Source: Bradyrhizobium sp. JYMT SZCCT0428 (GTDB taxonomy: Bacteria > Pseudomonadota > Alphaproteobacteria > Rhizobiales > Xanthobacteraceae). From it: 64,000 bases of DNA. A program made the translations under genes and the position numbers. Below the pieces are notes generated by a model. It searched no databases. It was not told the DNA's origin and saw only the letters and a program-made list of their open reading frames with translations. Below, piece by piece: positions 17,301 through 25,794 of the stretch (positions are counted from its first letter, which is position 1; each line of letters opens with the position of its first letter). The stretch is from assembly GCF_018131075.1 (NCBI RefSeq), contig NZ_JAFCLS010000045.1, forward strand, positions 1-64,000, given 5' to 3'.

Positions 17301-20023
17301 GCATCGAGATCAATGGCAAATCATTCTCGCAATCCCCGCAGCCCGGACAATGCCTGCGCACTTTCCTGCGCGAGCTCGGGCATTTCGGCGTCAAGAAGGG
17401 TTGCGACGCCGGCGACTGCGGCGCCTGCACCGTGCTGCTCGACGGCGAGCCGGTGCATAGCTGCCTGATCCCGGCGTTCCGCGCCGCCGGTCACGCCATC
17501 ACCACGATCGAAGGCCTTGCGCCTGACGACGGCATTCATCCGATGCAACAGGCGTTTCTCGATGCGCAGGGGTTTCAATGCGGCTTCTGCACGTCAGGCA
17601 TGATCCTGACCTGCGCATCGCTGAACCAGGCGCAGCGGCAGGACCTCGGCGCGTCGCTGAAGGGCAATATCTGCCGCTGCACCGGCTATCGCTCGATCGA
17701 GGATGCACTTGATGGCAAGATCAACATCGAGGACGCCGACGCCGGCACCGCGTTCGGCCGCAGCCTGCCCGTGCCCGCCGGCCCTCAGGTGGTGCGCGGC
17801 GCGGAACGCTATACGTTCGATGTCGCGCCGGAGGACCTGCTGCATATCAAGATGCTGCGCTCGCCGCATCCGCACGCCAGAATCATTGCTATCGACAAGA
17901 CTGCGGCGCTCGACGTCCCCGGCGTGCATGCTGTGCTGACGTCAGAAGACGCGCCGGATCGCCTGTTCTCGACGGCGCGCCACGAATGGGACTGGATGGA
18001 CCCTGATGACACCAAGGTGCTCGACACCGTTGTCCGCTTCATCGGCCAGAAGGTCGCCGCCGTGATCGCCGACACCGAAGCCGCCGCCGAGGAAGGCTGC
18101 CGGCGGCTCAAGGTCGAATATGAAATCCTGCCTGACGTGATCGATCCCGCCGCCGCGATTGCGCCTGGCGCGCCCGTGCTTCACGGCGACAAGACATCCG
18201 AAAATCGCGTCGCCAACGCCGCGCGCAATATCGTGGCCGAAATCCATGGCGAATTTGGCGATGTCGCAGCCGCGCTGGCGCAGGCCGCCGTTACCTATGA
18301 GGGTAACTTCACAACGCAGCGGGTCCAGCACGCCGCGCTGGAAACCCATGGCGGCCTCGCCTGGGTCGACGCCGACGGAATTTTGAACGTCCGCTCCAGC
18401 ACGCAGGTGCCGTTCCTGACCCGGCGCACGCTGGCGGACCTGTTTGAATTGCCGCCCGACAAGGTGCGGGTGTTCTGTGAGCGCGTCGGCGGCGGTTTCG
18501 GCGGCAAGCAGGAAATGTTCGTCGAGGACATTTTGGCGCTGGCGGCGCTGAAGACCGGCCGCGCGGTCAAGTTCGAACTGACCCGGGAAGAACAGTTCAT
18601 CGCGACCTCGACGCGGCATCCGATGCGCGTCACGGTGAAAGCCGGCGCCGACAAAAGCGGAAAACTCACGGCGCTGCAGCTCGATGTGCTCTCCAACACC
18701 GGGGCCTATGGCAACCACGCCGGGCCGGTGCTGTTTCATTCGGTCGGCGAATCCCTCGGCGTCTACAATTGCCCGAACAAGAAAGTCGACGGCATCGCCG
18801 CCTATACCAACACCGTGCCGTCGGGCGCGTTTCGCGGCTATGGCCTGCCGCAAACCCTGATCGCGGTGGAAGCCGCGATCGACGAACTGGCAAAGCAGCT
18901 CGGCATCAGCCCGTTCGAGATGCGCCGTCGCAATGTGGTGAAGTCAGGCGATCCCATGCGTTCGCCGCCGGAATCCAAGTATCACGACGTGCTCTACGGC
19001 AGTTACGGCCTCGACCAGTGCCTCGACCTGGTCGAGGGCGCGATGGCCGCGGATGCGCCGAAGCCCGAACTGTCCGCGGACTGGCTCACCGGCGAGGGCA
19101 TCGCGCTGACCATGATCGACACCGTGCCGCCGGCCGGGCATTTCGCCGATTGCAGCATCTCGTTGCGCGGCGACGGCGGCTTCGACCTCACGGTCGGCAC
19201 CGCGGAATTCGGCAACGGCACCAGCACCGTGCATCGCCAGATCGCCGCATCCGCGCTCGCGACCACCGTCGATCGCATTTCCTTGCGCCAGTCCGACACC
19301 GCGCATGGCGGCCACGACACCGGCGCCTATGGCAGCGCCGGCATCTTTGTCGCTGGCAATGCAACGCTGGCGGCAGCGGAGGCGCTGGCGGATCAGTTGA
19401 AACAATTCACGGCGTCGATGCTGGGCGAAAACCCTGATGCCTGCGCGCTGGACAACCACGCCGCGGTCTGCGCCGGACGCCGCACGCCCTACGCCGTCCT
19501 CGCCGCTTCAGCGCAATCGCTCGGCAAGGTGCTGAGCGCCAGCGGCAATTCATCAGGCACGCCGCGCTCGATCGCTTTCAACGTGCAGGGCTTTCGCGTC
19601 GCGGTGAACAAATTCACCGGCGAACTCAAGATCCTGAAAAGCGTGCAGGCCGCCGACGCCGGCCGCGTCGCCAATCCCTTGCAGTGCCGCGGCCAGATCG
19701 AAGGCGGCGTCGCGCAATCGCTGGGCGCTGCGCTCTATGAGGAGATGGTCATCGACGAACGCGGCCGCGTCATCAATCCCAAGTTCCGCGACTATCATCT
19801 GCCGTCATTCGCCGACGTCCCCCGCACTGACGTGCTGTTCGCCGACACGTCGGACACGCTGGGGCCGATGGGCGCCAAATCGATGAGCGAGAGCCCGTAC
19901 AACCCGGTCGCCGCCGCGCTCGGCAACGCCATCGCCGATGCCACCGGCATCCGCTTCACGGCGACGCCGTTCAAACCGGACCGGCTGTGGCCGGCGTTGC
20001 ATGAGAAGTTTGGGTCCGGGTGA
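17297..20023 (+). CDS. Xanthine dehydrogenase family protein, fused 2Fe-2S and molybdopterin domains
   Basis: The product is 908 residues. Residues 1-150 hold two 2Fe-2S clusters: C36, C41, C44, C56 (plant-type) and C95, C98, C126, C128. From about residue 165 it is the molybdopterin large subunit, with FGGKQEMFVED, the Arg in GAFRGYGLPQ, and a C-terminal Glu (E865 in GAKSMSESP) in the place of the catalytic base of xanthine dehydrogenase. Canonical bacterial enzymes join Fe-S to FAD instead; here FAD is separate and Fe-S is fused to Mo. The likely reaction is hypoxanthine/xanthine hydroxylation to urate. No XdhC-type maturation gene is present nearby. Confidence 0.85.
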   Translation: MSIEINGKSFSQSPQPGQCLRTFLRELGHFGVKKGCDAGDCGACTVLLDGEPVHSCLIPAFRAAGHAITTIEGLAPDDGIHPMQQAFLDAQGFQCGFCTSGMILTCASLNQAQRQDLGASLKGNICRCTGYRSIEDALDGKINIEDADAGTAFGRSLPVPAGPQVVRGAERYTFDVAPEDLLHIKMLRSPHPHARIIAIDKTAALDVPGVHAVLTSEDAPDRLFSTARHEWDWMDPDDTKVLDTVVRFIGQKVAAVIADTEAAAEEGCRRLKVEYEILPDVIDPAAAIAPGAPVLHGDKTSENRVANAARNIVAEIHGEFGDVAAALAQAAVTYEGNFTTQRVQHAALETHGGLAWVDADGILNVRSSTQVPFLTRRTLADLFELPPDKVRVFCERVGGGFGGKQEMFVEDILALAALKTGRAVKFELTREEQFIATSTRHPMRVTVKAGADKSGKLTALQLDVLSNTGAYGNHAGPVLFHSVGESLGVYNCPNKKVDGIAAYTNTVPSGAFRGYGLPQTLIAVEAAIDELAKQLGISPFEMRRRNVVKSGDPMRSPPESKYHDVLYGSYGLDQCLDLVEGAMAADAPKPELSADWLTGEGIALTMIDTVPPAGHFADCSISLRGDGGFDLTVGTAEFGNGTSTVHRQIAASALATTVDRISLRQSDTAHGGHDTGAYGSAGIFVAGNATLAAAEALADQLKQFTASMLGENPDACALDNHAAVCAGRRTPYAVLAASAQSLGKVLSASGNSSGTPRSIAFNVQGFRVAVNKFTGELKILKSVQAADAGRVANPLQCRGQIEGGVAQSLGAALYEEMVIDERGRVINPKFRDYHLPSFADVPRTDVLFADTSDTLGPMGAKSMSESPYNPVAAALGNAIADATGIRFTATPFKPDRLWPALHEKFGSG

Positions 20024-20189
20024 AGGGGCACCTGTCATGCCCGTGGTCATTCGCGGAATAGTGATCCGGCGGCAGCACGCTTTTTCTCGGCAATGCCTAG
20101 ATGGCCGTTAGCACAACCCGGAGAGCGCGCCCAAAGGCGGCACGCGCCGCCGCAACCTATTGCGTAAAAAGCAATAATGGAGAATGACC

Positions 20190-20462
20190 ATGACTGGGCT
20201 CAAGTCGCTCGTCGCGAGCGTGCTGGCCTCGGCAATACTGGCAACACCCTTGCTGGCGCAGGAGCCGGCAGCTTATGCGGCACAGAATCCGGATCGGGAT
20301 GTGCTGAATGGCGGCGTGCTCACGCCTGCAGGCAGGCTGGCGCGGGAGCAACCTGGTGATGCCGCTGCGGCGCTCTATGCGATAAACAGGGCCAACGCGG
20401 GATTGGGAGGCGCCGCGCCTTCAGCCGGCGTCCAAGGCCATCGTCGCCGCCCGTCGCGGTGA
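20190..20462 (+). CDS. Small exported protein of unknown function
   Basis: The product is 90 residues. A signal peptide (MTGLKSLVASVLASAILATPLLAQ) precedes a short mature region containing PDRDVLNGG, a motif I remember from a family of small secreted Bradyrhizobium proteins. Start 20190 was chosen over ATG 20184 because GGAGA then has a normal spacing. It stands alone, convergent with the DUF3551 gene 14 bp downstream. No function can be proposed. Confidence 0.65.
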   Translation: MTGLKSLVASVLASAILATPLLAQEPAAYAAQNPDRDVLNGGVLTPAGRLAREQPGDAAAALYAINRANAGLGGAAPSAGVQGHRRRPSR

Positions 20463-20476
20463 ACGACGGCATGAAA

Positions 20477-20728
20477 TCAGTACGCGCGGCGAGACCCGCG
20501 GGGCATTTGCGCATTCGCATAATATGGATTGGTGAGGCACTGGGCAGAGAGGCCCGAGGCCGTCGCGGCGCACTGCGCCATCGAGGTAAAGCGGCAATCG
20601 ATGTCGCTTCCTCCCCAGCGGTAGTTCTGGATGCAGACCGGATAATTGCCGCCAAAAGTCTGGGCCGGAGCCGGCGCAGACGTCAAAACGGTGACGGCCG
20701 TCAATATCATCAAAGCCGGAATGCGCAT
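20477..20728 (-). CDS. DUF3551 domain protein, small exported
   Basis: The product is 83 residues: a signal peptide (MRIPALMILTAVTVLTSAPAPAQ) followed by a Cys-containing mature region with YPVCIQNYRWGG and CRFTSMAQCAATASG. This pattern is that of DUF3551, a family abundant in Bradyrhizobium. ATG 20728 has GGAGGT at good spacing; longer upstream readings lack support. The mature part has four cysteines that could form disulfides in the periplasm. Function unknown. Confidence 0.8.
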   Translation of the reverse strand: MRIPALMILTAVTVLTSAPAPAQTFGGNYPVCIQNYRWGGSDIDCRFTSMAQCAATASGLSAQCLTNPYYANAQMPRGSRRAY

Positions 20729-20865
20729 CGGGACCTCCATCGGGATTGACGTCACAGCATGAATCCACCGAACCAGACAGGCCATACTGCCGGCAGTCAA
20801 TTCACATTCACGCGCGGGTCCGCCCGAGAAACCGACGTTGCTGGGGTCAGCAATTGCATGCGGAA

Positions 20866-21708
20866 CTATCCCCGACCCACCGTGCACTCGATCTGGCCGT
20901 GCGCCTCGTCGGTCGGAAGGAATACGTCGTTGTTGTTATCGAGCCCGAATGCCGACAGGTTCATCGGGATGAAGTGCATGTTCGGGCAGGCCATGCTGAT
21001 TTCGGAAATCTCCGGCACCGCTGCCAGCGCCGCCTCGCCCATCCGGTAGAGGCTGTCCTGCACGCTCTTGCTGTAGGTCATCGAGAACACTTCGAGCACG
21101 GTGTCGAGGACTTTCCTGTTGGTCGCGGGATAGCTCAAAGGCTTGCCCGACCATTTCCACGACGCCACCATGCTGGTCGCGCACAGCCGGTCGGCGGTCG
21201 GCGGGATCGTGGTGTAGGCGTCCTTGACGTAATTCTCCCAGCCCGACTGCGTCGACTTCAGGAAGGCAAAGCCGTCGATGCCTGACGACATCGTGGTGAC
21301 ACCGCCGCGGACGGACGATAATTCCACGGTAGGCTTGCCGTTGCTGTCGAGCACGAAACTATGCGGATGCGGCTTGCCGTCGAAACTGAGCCGGCTCCAT
21401 TTGGTCTCGTGCACGGTCAGCGCGACGGAGGCGATCTGCGGATAGGTGTCGAGATATTTCGCCGCCAGCACCTGGCAAAATTCCTCGGTGCACAGGCCGG
21501 TATTTTCACGCGCGATGACGTTGACGATATTCTTGATGGTGTCGGTCGATACCGAACTCGAATTGTCGCCATGGGTGTAGGTGCGGGCAAAGTCACCCTC
21601 GATCATCGCTTTGACGTTGAGCTGGCTGACCTCGTGACGGTCGGCGTCGCGATGGATGCGCATCACGCGGACGCGGCCCTTCCCGTATCTGTTCCTGATC
21701 AGCGGCAC
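20866..21708 (-). CDS. Urate oxidase (uricase)
   Basis: This 280-residue cofactor-independent oxidase converts urate and O2 to 5-hydroxyisourate and H2O2. Family motifs are clear: NRYGKGRVRV at the N-terminus, the catalytic Thr segment YTHGDNSS, the SVALTVHETKW region, and NMHFIPMNL near the C-terminus. Length is near that of tetrameric uricases. It takes the product of the xanthine dehydrogenase and the 8-oxoguanine deaminase, and passes 5-hydroxyisourate to the UraD/UraH fusion encoded at 23396-24280. The gene is divergent from the permease at 21888. Confidence 0.93.
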   Translation of the reverse strand: MPLIRNRYGKGRVRVMRIHRDADRHEVSQLNVKAMIEGDFARTYTHGDNSSSVSTDTIKNIVNVIARENTGLCTEEFCQVLAAKYLDTYPQIASVALTVHETKWSRLSFDGKPHPHSFVLDSNGKPTVELSSVRGGVTTMSSGIDGFAFLKSTQSGWENYVKDAYTTIPPTADRLCATSMVASWKWSGKPLSYPATNRKVLDTVLEVFSMTYSKSVQDSLYRMGEAALAAVPEISEISMACPNMHFIPMNLSAFGLDNNNDVFLPTDEAHGQIECTVGRG

Positions 21709-21887
21709 GTGGAAGCCTCCAGTTCAGCCAGCAATCTTGCGGGACGATGGGCGCCCGATATGATCCAATATTGAGCAACGTTCGTGCCATTGGGCAAGCG
21801 CCTGGAGTGGCTTCCGGGGGCAAGCTTTGGCACGGCCTTGTAACGGTTTCGCATGGGCCGGCGTGCCCGCGCCAGGGGGAGCCAATC

Positions 21888-23291
21888 ATGACCACGACCA
21901 CTGAAATCCATCCGGTCGACCAGACGCTGCCGGCGCCGCGGTTGCTGGCGCTTGGCCTGCAGCACGTGCTTGTCATGTATGCCGGCGCGGTCGCGGTACC
22001 CTTGATCATCGGCCGGGCGCTGAAACTGCCGCCGGAAGACGTCGCGTTCCTGATCTCGGCCGATCTGTTCGCCTGCGGGCTGGCGACCCTGGTGCAATGT
22101 ATCGGCTTTCCCGGGGTCGGTATCCGGCTGCCCGTGATGATGGGGGTCACGTTCGCCTCCGTTGGCCCGATGCTGTCAATGGCCGCGGCGCCCGATATCG
22201 GCCTGCTCGGCATCTACGGCTCGGTCATCGCTGCCGGAATCTTCGGCATCATTGCCGCCCCCTTCATCAGCCGGCTGTTGCCGCTGTTTCCGCCCGTGGT
22301 CACCGGAACCATCATCCTGGTGATCGGCATCTCGCTGATGCGGGTCGGGATCAACTGGGCCGGCGGCGGCCTGCCGACCCTGACCAAGGTGATCGACGGC
22401 GTCCCCGGCGCTTTCCCCAATCCCAATTATGGCCAGCTTCCAGGGCTTGGCATCGCGCTGTTCGTGCTGCTGGTCATTCTCGCCTTGATCAAATGGGGCG
22501 CCGGTTTCGTCGCCAATGTCGCCGTGCTGCTCGGCATCGTCGCGGGGGCGGCGCTCGCCAGCGCGCTTGGCATGATGCATTTCGAAAAGGTCACGGCGGC
22601 GCAATGGGGCGCGCTCGTGATCCCGTTCCGCTTCGGCATGCCGACATTCCATTTGGTGCCTGTTATCACCATGTGCATCGTGATGATCGTTGTCATGATC
22701 GAATCGCTCGGCATGTTCCTGGCGCTCGGCGAGATCACCGGCAAGAAGGTCGATCGCGACGCACTGACCCGCGGCCTGCGCGCCGACGGCGTCGGCACCT
22801 TCCTCGGCGGCATCTTCAACACGTTCCCTTACACATCCTTTTCGCAGAATGTCGGCCTCGTCAGCGTCACCGGCGTGCGCTCGCGCTGGGTCACGATAAC
22901 AGGCGGCGCCATCATGCTGCTGCTTGGTCTGCTGCCGAAGATGGCCGCATTGGTCGAAGCGGTGCCGCTGGTCGTGCTCGGCGGCGCCGGGCTCGTGATG
23001 TTCGGCATGGTGGCCGCGACCGGCGCGCGGATTCTGGCGACGGTCGATTTCAAGAACAACCAGTTCAACCTGTTCGTGGTCGCGATCTCCGTCGGCTTCG
23101 GCATGATCCCGCTGGTGGCGCCGAATTTCTTCAAGAACCTGCCGCACGGCCTTCATCCGCTTCTGGAGTCCGGCATCTTGCTGTGCGCGCTGGTCGCGGT
23201 GGTGCTGAATGCGTTCTTCAATGGCTTCGGCGGCAAAGGGGCTGCGGAAGCGGATGCCGCGGCCACGGCGTCATCGGCGCAGCATGTGTGA
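21888..23291 (+). CDS. Nucleobase:cation symporter-2 family permease (urate/xanthine)
   Basis: This 467-residue inner-membrane transporter of the NCS2/UraA-xanthine permease family has about 12-14 hydrophobic segments. Motifs include LGLQHVLVMYAGAVAVPLII at the N-terminus and VMIESLGMFLALGEITGKK with the conserved Glu. Start ATG 21888 follows AGGGGGAG. Placement next to urate oxidase favours urate or xanthine as substrate. This gives the cell a secondary uptake route beside the two ABC systems. Confidence 0.9.
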   Translation: MTTTTEIHPVDQTLPAPRLLALGLQHVLVMYAGAVAVPLIIGRALKLPPEDVAFLISADLFACGLATLVQCIGFPGVGIRLPVMMGVTFASVGPMLSMAAAPDIGLLGIYGSVIAAGIFGIIAAPFISRLLPLFPPVVTGTIILVIGISLMRVGINWAGGGLPTLTKVIDGVPGAFPNPNYGQLPGLGIALFVLLVILALIKWGAGFVANVAVLLGIVAGAALASALGMMHFEKVTAAQWGALVIPFRFGMPTFHLVPVITMCIVMIVVMIESLGMFLALGEITGKKVDRDALTRGLRADGVGTFLGGIFNTFPYTSFSQNVGLVSVTGVRSRWVTITGGAIMLLLGLLPKMAALVEAVPLVVLGGAGLVMFGMVAATGARILATVDFKNNQFNLFVVAISVGFGMIPLVAPNFFKNLPHGLHPLLESGILLCALVAVVLNAFFNGFGGKGAAEADAAATASSAQHV

Positions 23292-23300
23292 GGACTGATG

Positions 23301-23381
23301 TAGGATGGGTAGAGCGAAGCGAAACCCATCATCTATCCGCAAATCGCAAATGATGGGTTTCGCTTCGCTCTACCCATCCTA
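23301..23381. repeat. Perfect long inverted repeat, probable bidirectional terminator
   Basis: Two exact 31-base arms (23301-23331 and 23351-23381) of the GGATGGGTAGAGCG module surround a 19-base loop. The element sits precisely between the convergent permease and UraD/UraH genes. It belongs to the same family as the modules at 511-549 and 2030-2289. Confidence 0.85.
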
Positions 23382-23395
23382 CGATTTAGCAAAAC

Positions 23396-24280
23396 CTAGC
23401 TCCCCCGATAGGTCGTATAACCCCACGGCGTGACCAATAGCGGCACGTGGAGATGGCCTTCCGGCTCACTCACCGAAAACCGCAGTGGGATCTGGTCGAG
23501 AAAAGGCGGATCCGACATCGGCACGTTACGCCCCGCAAAATATTCGCCGACGCTGAACATCAGCTCATAGCGCCCGATCGGGACCGGGCGGCCGCCGATC
23601 AGGGGTTGATCGGTGCGGCCGTCGCTGTTGGTGATCGCGCGCGCCACCACGCGGGCTTCGCCGAGATCGGACAGTTCGGTCAGTACCACCGATATTCCCG
23701 CCGCAGGCTTGCCGCTGTGGGTATCCAGCACGTGGGTCGACAGCCGTCCGTGCACGGCGAGCTTGTCGTCGGCCGTCACCAGCTGGTCGAGACGCAGCGC
23801 CGCGATCCGGTAGATTTCCGCGATCGAGACCTGCGTTTCGGTTTTGCTATCGTTCGGCAGCCGGCGCTCGAAATCACGCAGGATGGAATCCCGGGTCTGC
23901 CGGCGTGCGCAGACGATGTAGGGGAAACCGAATTTTGCGCGATAGGCATTGTTGACGCGCTCGAACGCCTCAAATTCAGCATCCGACAACCGACCGAGGC
24001 CGACACTGTTTTGTTCGGCGTTGGATTCGGCCGTGAGCCCCGCGGCGCGCTGGGTCTTGTTGGCGAGATCCGGATGCGCCTGGATCAGCGCCAGGCGAAT
24101 GTCGGCCGGCGCACGATCGACCACGGCCCGCATCGCGTCGAACAGCGTTTTCAGGCTGACGAACGGCCGCGCTGCGGCCGCCTGTTCGGCGATCCAGGGT
24201 GAATATTCGAAGATATTGCCGAGCGCTTTGACGAACTCGTCCTTGCCAGCGATATTGAGATCGGAAAGCTTCATCGGCAT
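23396..24280 (-). CDS. Fused OHCU decarboxylase / 5-hydroxyisourate hydrolase
   Basis: The product is a 294-residue bifunctional enzyme. Residues about 1-165 are OHCU decarboxylase (UraD) with the catalytic-site motif AHPDL (H69); residues about 175-294 are the transthyretin-like 5-hydroxyisourate hydrolase (UraH) with GRLSTHVLDTHSGKPA and the diagnostic C-terminal YRGS. It should turn the unstable urate oxidase product into S-allantoin in two steps. The domain order equals that of plant allantoin synthase. An in-frame ATG two codons later (24274) is an alternative start. It is third in the DUF3830-allantoinase-UraDH operon. Confidence 0.92.
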   Translation of the reverse strand: MPMKLSDLNIAGKDEFVKALGNIFEYSPWIAEQAAAARPFVSLKTLFDAMRAVVDRAPADIRLALIQAHPDLANKTQRAAGLTAESNAEQNSVGLGRLSDAEFEAFERVNNAYRAKFGFPYIVCARRQTRDSILRDFERRLPNDSKTETQVSIAEIYRIAALRLDQLVTADDKLAVHGRLSTHVLDTHSGKPAAGISVVLTELSDLGEARVVARAITNSDGRTDQPLIGGRPVPIGRYELMFSVGEYFAGRNVPMSDPPFLDQIPLRFSVSEPEGHLHVPLLVTPWGYTTYRGS

Positions 24281-24288
24281 TCCCCGGC

Positions 24289-25227
24289 CTATCCGATCTC
24301 AGCGGCGCGCTCGGCGAGATGGCTGAGATTGGCGTGAAAATGCTGCGCGATCTGCAACCGCGTCGGCACCCAGACGCCGTCATGCTTCATGACGTAATCG
24401 AGGAAGCGCATCAGCGATGCAGCGCGGCCGGGGCGGCCGACGACGCGGCAATGCAGGCCGACCGACATCATCTTCGGCGAGATCGCGCCTTCCGCATAGA
24501 GCACGTCGAAACTGTCCTTCAGATAGGTGAAGAACTCGTCGCCGCCGCCAAAGCCTTGCGGGTTCACAAAGCGCATGTCGTTGGCGTCGAGCGTGTAGGG
24601 GATCACCAGATGCGGCTGCAGTCCGCCCGCCCTGATCCAGTATGGCAGATCGTCGGCATAGGAATCGCTGAGATAGAGCAGGCCACCGGCTTCCATCAAG
24701 AGCCGCAGCGTATTGATCGAGGAACGCCCGGTGTACCAGCCGAGCGGACGCTCGCCGGTCGCCTCGGTATGAACGCGGATCGCCTCGGCAATCTCCGCCC
24801 GCTCTTCGGCCTCCGACATGTCCTTATGTTCGATCCATTTCAGGCTGTGGCTGGCGATATCCCAGCCGGCCTCCTTCATGGCAACGACCACTTCGGGATT
24901 GCGCTTCAGCGCGGTCGCGACGCCGAACACGGTGGCCGGCATCCTGCGCTCGGTGAACATCCGCCACAGCCGCCAGAAACCGGCGCGCGAGCCATATTCG
25001 AACATCGATTCGATATTGGCGTGGCGTTTGCCGGGCCAGGGCTGCGCGCCCAGCACATCCGAGAGGAACGCCTCGGAGGCGCGATCGCCATGCAGGATGT
25101 TGTTTTCGCCGCCCTCTTCGAAATTCACCACGAACTGCACGGCGAGGCGCGCATTGCCCGGCCAGCGCGGATCGGGCGGATTGCGGCCGTAGCCGCGGAG
25201 GTCGCGGGGGTAGCCGGGCTCCGTCAC
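24289..25227 (-). CDS. puuE: Allantoinase, PuuE type (polysaccharide deacetylase fold)
   Basis: This 312-residue protein of the NodB/polysaccharide deacetylase superfamily belongs to the branch characterised as the metal-independent allantoinase PuuE. The N-terminal MTEPGYPRDLRGYGRNPPDP and FVVNFEEGGEN are typical. It hydrolyses allantoin to allantoate, substrate of the 2291-3556 enzyme. GTG 25227 follows directly on the stop of the DUF3830 gene. It lies 8 bp before the UraD/UraH fusion, so the two are co-transcribed. Confidence 0.92.
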   Translation of the reverse strand: MTEPGYPRDLRGYGRNPPDPRWPGNARLAVQFVVNFEEGGENNILHGDRASEAFLSDVLGAQPWPGKRHANIESMFEYGSRAGFWRLWRMFTERRMPATVFGVATALKRNPEVVVAMKEAGWDIASHSLKWIEHKDMSEAEERAEIAEAIRVHTEATGERPLGWYTGRSSINTLRLLMEAGGLLYLSDSYADDLPYWIRAGGLQPHLVIPYTLDANDMRFVNPQGFGGGDEFFTYLKDSFDVLYAEGAISPKMMSVGLHCRVVGRPGRAASLMRFLDYVMKHDGVWVPTRLQIAQHFHANLSHLAERAAEIG

Positions 25228-25641
25228 CTAGATTTCCTCGAAGCGGATCTTCTGTGCACCCTTCCACAGCACGGTCTTGCCGAATGCGGTGAGGTTCTCA
25301 AGCCCCGAGGTCAGGGTGATGAAGTGGTTGCCGGCGAGCTGGCCCATCTTGCTGGCGAAATGCACGCCGCCATAGGCGAGCAGGATTTCGGTCTCGCTGA
25401 TGCCGCCGGGATAGAGGATGATCTGGCCCGGTGCGGGATAGCTGGTGTGGTTCTCGTAGGAAACGCCGAAATCGAGATCGCCGAGCGGCATCCAGACCCC
25501 CTCGCCGCTCCAGCGGACATGGATCGCCTGGCTCTCGAACGGCATCGCCTTGCGAAAGGCGGCAACCGTCTTGGGCGCCAGTTGCTCTTCAAAACGGGCC
25601 TCAAAGGTGAAGTCGCCGGCGCGGACAATTAGTTGGCTCAT
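25228..25641 (-). CDS. DUF3830 family protein (cyclophilin-like)
   Basis: The product is 137 residues, cytosolic, with no signal peptide. Sequence such as VRWSGEGVWMPLGDLDFG and YPAPGQIILYPGGISETEILLAYG fits DUF3830, a small beta-barrel cyclophilin-like family often found next to hydantoinase or allantoinase genes. Start ATG 25641 follows AGAAGAGA. It is the first gene of the allantoin operon and abuts puuE. No enzymatic role is established. A function in ureide hydrolysis or racemisation is a context guess. Confidence 0.8.
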   Translation of the reverse strand: MSQLIVRAGDFTFEARFEEQLAPKTVAAFRKAMPFESQAIHVRWSGEGVWMPLGDLDFGVSYENHTSYPAPGQIILYPGGISETEILLAYGGVHFASKMGQLAGNHFITLTSGLENLTAFGKTVLWKGAQKIRFEEI

Positions 25642-25794
25642 CGATCTCTTCTCTTGGGTGGGGATAGGGTTCAGCCATATCCATTGCAGCCGGGAAAAGC
25701 GGAAGCAAGGACCATTCAACCCGGAAAATGCGGTTTGTTTGGCGCCCTGCCCGTAAAATCAGCCGAAAATGCCCGTCGATTGACGTTCGCAACC

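Noticed and set aside
24319..25632. 437-residue plus-strand open frame
   Set aside because: Covers puuE and the DUF3830 gene in antisense; no motif, no ribosome site.
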